The notes below the pieces were generated by a model. It made no database searches and was not told where the DNA came from. It saw nothing but the letters and a program-made list of their open reading frames with translations. The position numbers and the translations under genes were made by a program. Shown in pieces: positions 5,735 through 8,666 of a stretch of DNA of 8,666 nt. The stretch comes from Spirochaetota bacterium (lineage in GTDB: Bacteria > Spirochaetota > Spirochaetia > Treponematales > Treponemataceae). Location of the stretch: positions 1-8,666 of the forward strand of contig JAKJFV010000051.1 in the NCBI GenBank assembly GCA_022704725.1, given 5' to 3'. Positions within the stretch are counted from its first letter, which is position 1; each line of letters begins with the position of its first letter.

Positions 5735-7508
5735 ACTCTGCAGGAGGGATCTGTTCCCAAATAACTTCAACTGACCGTTCATTAATATTCGGGATGCGCG
5801 AAAAGTTTCTGCAGTTTGCTCTGTGTACGATGATGCCTCTGCCTCTAGAAACATAACCGACAATTTCATCGCCGTAAACAGGCGTGCAGCAGCGGGCTAT
5901 AGTTATTAAGAAATTTGTTGTGTCTCCAATCCGTATTTTTACAGCTTCCCCGTTATAGGTCTTTGTGGTTGCTTCATTGGGATCTCCTGATCCGCTTCTG
6001 TGAGGCATGGATGGTTTAGGTCCGGGCGGCGGAGGTACAACCTTTTCAATGTCGAAACTGGGATCATTTTCCTGCAAATATGAACGTATCTTGCTTCGCG
6101 CCTTAGATGTCTTTACATGATGCAGCTGATTAATTGTCGGATGCGCTTGAGGGGACGTTAATATTTCAATAATCTGAGTATTTTTAAGCGGGCTGGAAAG
6201 AGGAATTATGCTGCCGTTTGCCTTTGCCCCGACAATTTTCTCTCCTATATGCGAGTGTATGCTGTAGGCAAAATCTATTGCAGTTGATCCGGCCGGCAGT
6301 TCGCGCACATCGCCTTTCGGGGTGAAGACAAAGATTGAATCTCCAAGAAGCTCGTCCTTTATTTCTGCAAACAGCTGTTCATCGGTCAAATTTTCTTTTC
6401 TAAGTTCTTTGAGCTGATTAATAATTGAAAGATTACTAATAGAGACTAAATCTTTACTGGTGCCCTTTTTATACAGCCAGTGACTTGCAACCCCGTGTTC
6501 TGCAACCGCGTGCATATCTTCTGTGCGTATTTGAATTTCAAGCGGTTTACCGTCATATAATACGGTAGTATGAAGGCTCTGGTATCCGTTGGCCTTGGGC
6601 ATTGCAATATAATCTTTAAATCTTCCTTCAAGAGGTTTCCATAAGGTATGTACAATACCGACCACGGTGTAGCAGTCTGCATTTGTTTTGCAGATTATTC
6701 TGAGCGCTAATAAATCGTATAATTCCTCTGCAGCCTTATTTCGTTTTCTCATTTTCTGATAAATCGAATAAAAATGTTTAGCTCTGCTGGAAATTGAAAC
6801 CTCTATTCCGTTTTTGTCGGCATTCTTATAAATTGCGCGTTCTGCCCTCTCTAAATAATCGGCCCTTTCTCCTTTTTTTAAAGCGACAAGCTGTTTTAAG
6901 TGCTGGAAGACATCGGGATTGGTGTATTTTAAACTTAAGTCTTCCATTTCGGACTTAACATTCGACATACCAAGCCTGTTGGCAAGGGGAGCCCAAATTT
7001 CAATAACTTCCTGAGCAATAGCCTTCTGTGATTCGGGACTTACCGATTTTAAAAACCTCATGCGGTCAAGACGGTCTGCCATTTTTACGAGAATTATGCG
7101 TATATCGTCAACCATGGCAAAAAGCATTTTCCGCACAGTATCTGCCTGATGCAGGGTTTTGTTATTTATCTGCATGCCGGTAATACGGGCAGTTCCGGTA
7201 ATAATGCGAAGAACATCCTTTCCAAAAAGCTGTTCTATTTCTTCCATGTTGATATGTTCAAGATCGAGAATATTATGAAACAATGCTGATATTACCGTGT
7301 CTGCATCGAGGCTGCTTTGTGCGGTAATTTCTGCAACCCTCAAAGGGTGTTCATAGTACGGCTGCCCGCAGCTTCTACTGATACTTTCTGTATGCGTGAC
7401 AAGATAATCCCAGGCAAGAAGAATTTTTTTTCTTTCTTCGGAATTATATGAGGGATAGTCTATGAAAAACTTTTCAATTAATGCCTTTGGATCTGCATCA
7501 CGTATCAT
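5712..7508 (-). CDS. relA: RelA/SpoT-family (p)ppGpp synthetase with degenerate hydrolase domain and no ACT domain
   Basis: This enzyme makes the stringent-response alarmone (p)ppGpp from ATP and GDP/GTP. The 598 residues hold an HD-type hydrolase fold (about 25-195), synthetase (about 235-345), TGS (about 392-452), a proline-rich linker (490-521) and the CCHC zinc-finger region (Cys540, Cys541, His562, Cys566). The C-terminal ACT domain of full-length (about 700-750 residue) relatives is missing. Synthetase residues are intact: RAKH (242-245), Asp265, PKANGYQSLH (304-313) and Glu324. The RFKD motif (296-299) is the type found in bifunctional enzymes. The hydrolase site is eroded: His54, His78 and Asp145 remain, but the HD pair is HN (78-79), the catalytic ED pair is DL (82-83), and the Asn of ADRLHN is Arg149. 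It is probably synthesis-only. It is the third gene after prfA and prmC, with its own likely promoter. Confidence 0.93.
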   Translation of the reverse strand: MIRDADPKALIEKFFIDYPSYNSEERKKILLAWDYLVTHTESISRSCGQPYYEHPLRVAEITAQSSLDADTVISALFHNILDLEHINMEEIEQLFGKDVLRIITGTARITGMQINNKTLHQADTVRKMLFAMVDDIRIILVKMADRLDRMRFLKSVSPESQKAIAQEVIEIWAPLANRLGMSNVKSEMEDLSLKYTNPDVFQHLKQLVALKKGERADYLERAERAIYKNADKNGIEVSISSRAKHFYSIYQKMRKRNKAAEELYDLLALRIICKTNADCYTVVGIVHTLWKPLEGRFKDYIAMPKANGYQSLHTTVLYDGKPLEIQIRTEDMHAVAEHGVASHWLYKKGTSKDLVSISNLSIINQLKELRKENLTDEQLFAEIKDELLGDSIFVFTPKGDVRELPAGSTAIDFAYSIHSHIGEKIVGAKANGSIIPLSSPLKNTQIIEILTSPQAHPTINQLHHVKTSKARSKIRSYLQENDPSFDIEKVVPPPPGPKPSMPHRSGSGDPNEATTKTYNGEAVKIRIGDTTNFLITIARCCTPVYGDEIVGYVSRGRGIIVHRANCRNFSRIPNINERSVEVIWEQIPPAESKKSKKH

Positions 7509-7515
7509 GTCTTTG

Positions 7516-7545
7516 AGTATATCAGTCTTTGAAGACTAAATTCAA
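7516..7545 (-). promoter_or_regulatory. Likely promoter of rel, with a palindrome in the spacer
   Basis: On the minus strand a -35-like TTGAAT (7540-7545) lies 18 bases from a -10 TATACT (7516-7521) preceded by TGA, giving an extended -10. The ATG of rel follows after 7 bases with no Shine-Dalgarno, so the transcript would be leaderless or nearly so. The spacer contains the palindrome AGTCTT-TG-AAGACT (7524-7537, as on the plus strand), a possible regulator site. Confidence 0.55.
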
Positions 7546-7564
7546 GAAGATAAGGAGAGGAAAA

Positions 7565-8518
7565 TCAACCTGTATGAGGTAAAAAGTCATCTGTGTTATC
7601 TGGGGATTTACCAATTACAACCCGGTTTTGCCCGGCAAGGTCCTTCACGTGCTCAATATTAGTAAATCCTGAAGATCGCAGGAGCTCTGCGGTTTCGTAA
7701 GCATTATACTCGCCGGTTTCAAGCATCAGTGTTCCGCCTTTTTTCAAATAGGGGAGGGCGTTTTTAATAAGGCGTTCAAGAATGTCGAGTCCCTTTATGC
7801 CTCCGTCAAGAGCGAGCCGGGGTTCGCTTCTGCCGTCCATTAATAGTTCATCGGTCATAGAAGAAGGGACGTAGGGAGGATTGGACACAATAAGATCAAA
7901 CTGCCTGTCTAAAAATACAGGCGAAGAAAATAAGTCGCTTTGTACAAGTTCTGTCTCTGAGTATGAATCTTTTAATGAAGCGCTGTCTGATGCATATAGA
8001 AGATTCTTGTAATTAATTTTTGCAATAGAAAGAGCTTCGGAACTTATATCGGATGCAGTACAGCTTATAAACTTAAAAACTTTATCCTGTAATAGAGTGT
8101 GCATAATTGCTATTCCCGCGCAGCCTGATCCGCAGCACAGATCCAGCAATGTAAAACCGGAACACTTGGAAAAGTCTTTTTTTGCACAAAGCAAAGCCTG
8201 CTCAACAAGAATTTCAGTGTCGCTTTTTGGAATGAGTACCGACTCATTTACATAAAACTTTAAGCCCCAAAATTCTTTTTCTTGTAGAATATAAGCAACG
8301 GGAAGGCCTGTTTTCCGTTTTTCCAGCATGTGCAGAAACCGGTCATAAAGATCTTCGCCCAAATTTTCATCATCGCGGGCAATGAGGTAGGTACGGTCAA
8401 CATTAAGCAGCTTCATTAAAAAACAGTCTATATCGAGAAAAGGGGAGGGCGTACTGTACGTAAGATTTGTGTCTGTCAGGGCGCTGTATGCTTTTTTTCT
8501 TGCATCCCGTATGGTCAT
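7565..8518 (-). CDS. prmC: Peptide chain release factor N5-glutamine methyltransferase PrmC (HemK)
   Basis: PrmC uses S-adenosylmethionine to methylate the glutamine of the GGQ loop in release factors RF1 and RF2, which speeds up peptide release. At 317 residues it is slightly longer than the usual 275-300. The N-terminal helical domain contains GLPVAYILQEKEFWGL (71-86) and the LIPKSDTE variant (95-102) of the usual LIPRPDTE. The Rossmann-type methyltransferase domain shows motif I LLDLCCGSG (124-132), the substrate-binding NPPYVP (213-218) and EPRLALDGG (232-240). The C-terminus extends about a dozen residues past the family end. It lies 4 bases after the prfA stop, the standard bacterial pairing of the enzyme with its substrate. 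No strong ribosome site is visible, so translational coupling to prfA is likely. Confidence 0.96.
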   Translation of the reverse strand: MTIRDARKKAYSALTDTNLTYSTPSPFLDIDCFLMKLLNVDRTYLIARDDENLGEDLYDRFLHMLEKRKTGLPVAYILQEKEFWGLKFYVNESVLIPKSDTEILVEQALLCAKKDFSKCSGFTLLDLCCGSGCAGIAIMHTLLQDKVFKFISCTASDISSEALSIAKINYKNLLYASDSASLKDSYSETELVQSDLFSSPVFLDRQFDLIVSNPPYVPSSMTDELLMDGRSEPRLALDGGIKGLDILERLIKNALPYLKKGGTLMLETGEYNAYETAELLRSSGFTNIEHVKDLAGQNRVVIGKSPDNTDDFLPHTG

Positions 8519-8522
8519 TGTT

Positions 8523-8666
8523 CTAGTTTATTGCTGTATTCTTAAGCTGTTCTTCTTTTGCATAGATGCATAAGGCGTCTATCATTTCATCAAGATATCC
8601 CTGCATTATTTGTTCAAGCTTATACAGCGTTAAATTTATACGGTGATCGGTCAGTCTGTTTTGCGG
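8523..8666 (-). CDS. prfA: Peptide chain release factor 1, C-terminal end (5' part outside window)
   Basis: The last 47 codons of RF1, which reads UAA and UAG stop codons, are present. The minus-strand translation from the right edge gives PQNRLTDHRINLTLYKLEQ and then a short acidic helix ending in a TAG stop. RLTDHRINLTLYKL is the conserved RF1/RF2 C-terminal block. RF1 is preferred over RF2 because prmC follows immediately, as in the common prfA-prmC pair. The GGQ motif and the codon-recognition part lie outside the window. Confidence 0.92.
   Translation of the reverse strand, partial: PQNRLTDHRINLTLYKLEQIMQGYLDEMIDALCIYAKEEQLKNTAIN

Noticed and set aside
5660..5760. Bidirectional terminator between the convergent operons
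   Set aside because: A short T run (5726-5732) is present but I could not find a stable stem next to it on either strand.

Overview
The window looks like a chromosomal piece of a Treponema-like spirochaete. This is inference. The base composition is AT-leaning, and there is a loose spirochaete-style lipobox and a small signal-peptide beta-barrel protein. The prfA-prmC-rel order with a short Rel protein also fits. I could not run a search to confirm the genus. Most of the window is ordinary housekeeping sequence. I see no phage, insertion sequence, CRISPR array or defence system.

Layout. The 3' end of a LytS-type sensor histidine kinase (+ strand) enters from the left and stops at 572. Bases 573-914 are non-coding and full of hairpins: two adjacent stem-loops at 619-677 may end the kinase transcript, and two degenerate repeat units lie at about 744-904. 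The minus-strand metA gene (915-1823) encodes a homoserine acyltransferase that should use acetyl-CoA.

A divergent plus-strand operon starts 51 bases from metA. It holds an esterase-like alpha/beta hydrolase (1875-2762), a U32 family tRNA hydroxylation protein (2771-4138), a predicted outer-membrane beta-barrel (4138-4848) and a lipoprotein metallophosphatase split by one in-frame TAA (4850-5734). The gaps are 8 bases, a 1-base overlap and 1 base, so the four are almost certainly cotranscribed.

A minus-strand cluster converges on this operon: prfA (partial) - prmC - rel. PrmC methylates the release factor encoded just upstream of it. The rel gene overlaps the end of the phosphatase reading frame tail to tail by 23 bases.

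The most interesting signals are regulatory and enzymatic. metA and the hydrolase start from mirror-image copies of one 21-base promoter/start module: an extended -10 (TGCTATACT), 9 bases, then ATG, with no Shine-Dalgarno. This suggests divergent leaderless transcripts. rel has a very similar arrangement (TGATATACT, 7 bases, ATG). Rel has lost several hydrolase catalytic residues yet keeps the synthetase residues and the RXKD motif, and it lacks the C-terminal ACT domain. The esterase has altered nucleophile and acid motifs. The phosphatase stop codon separates its metal ligands into two fragments.
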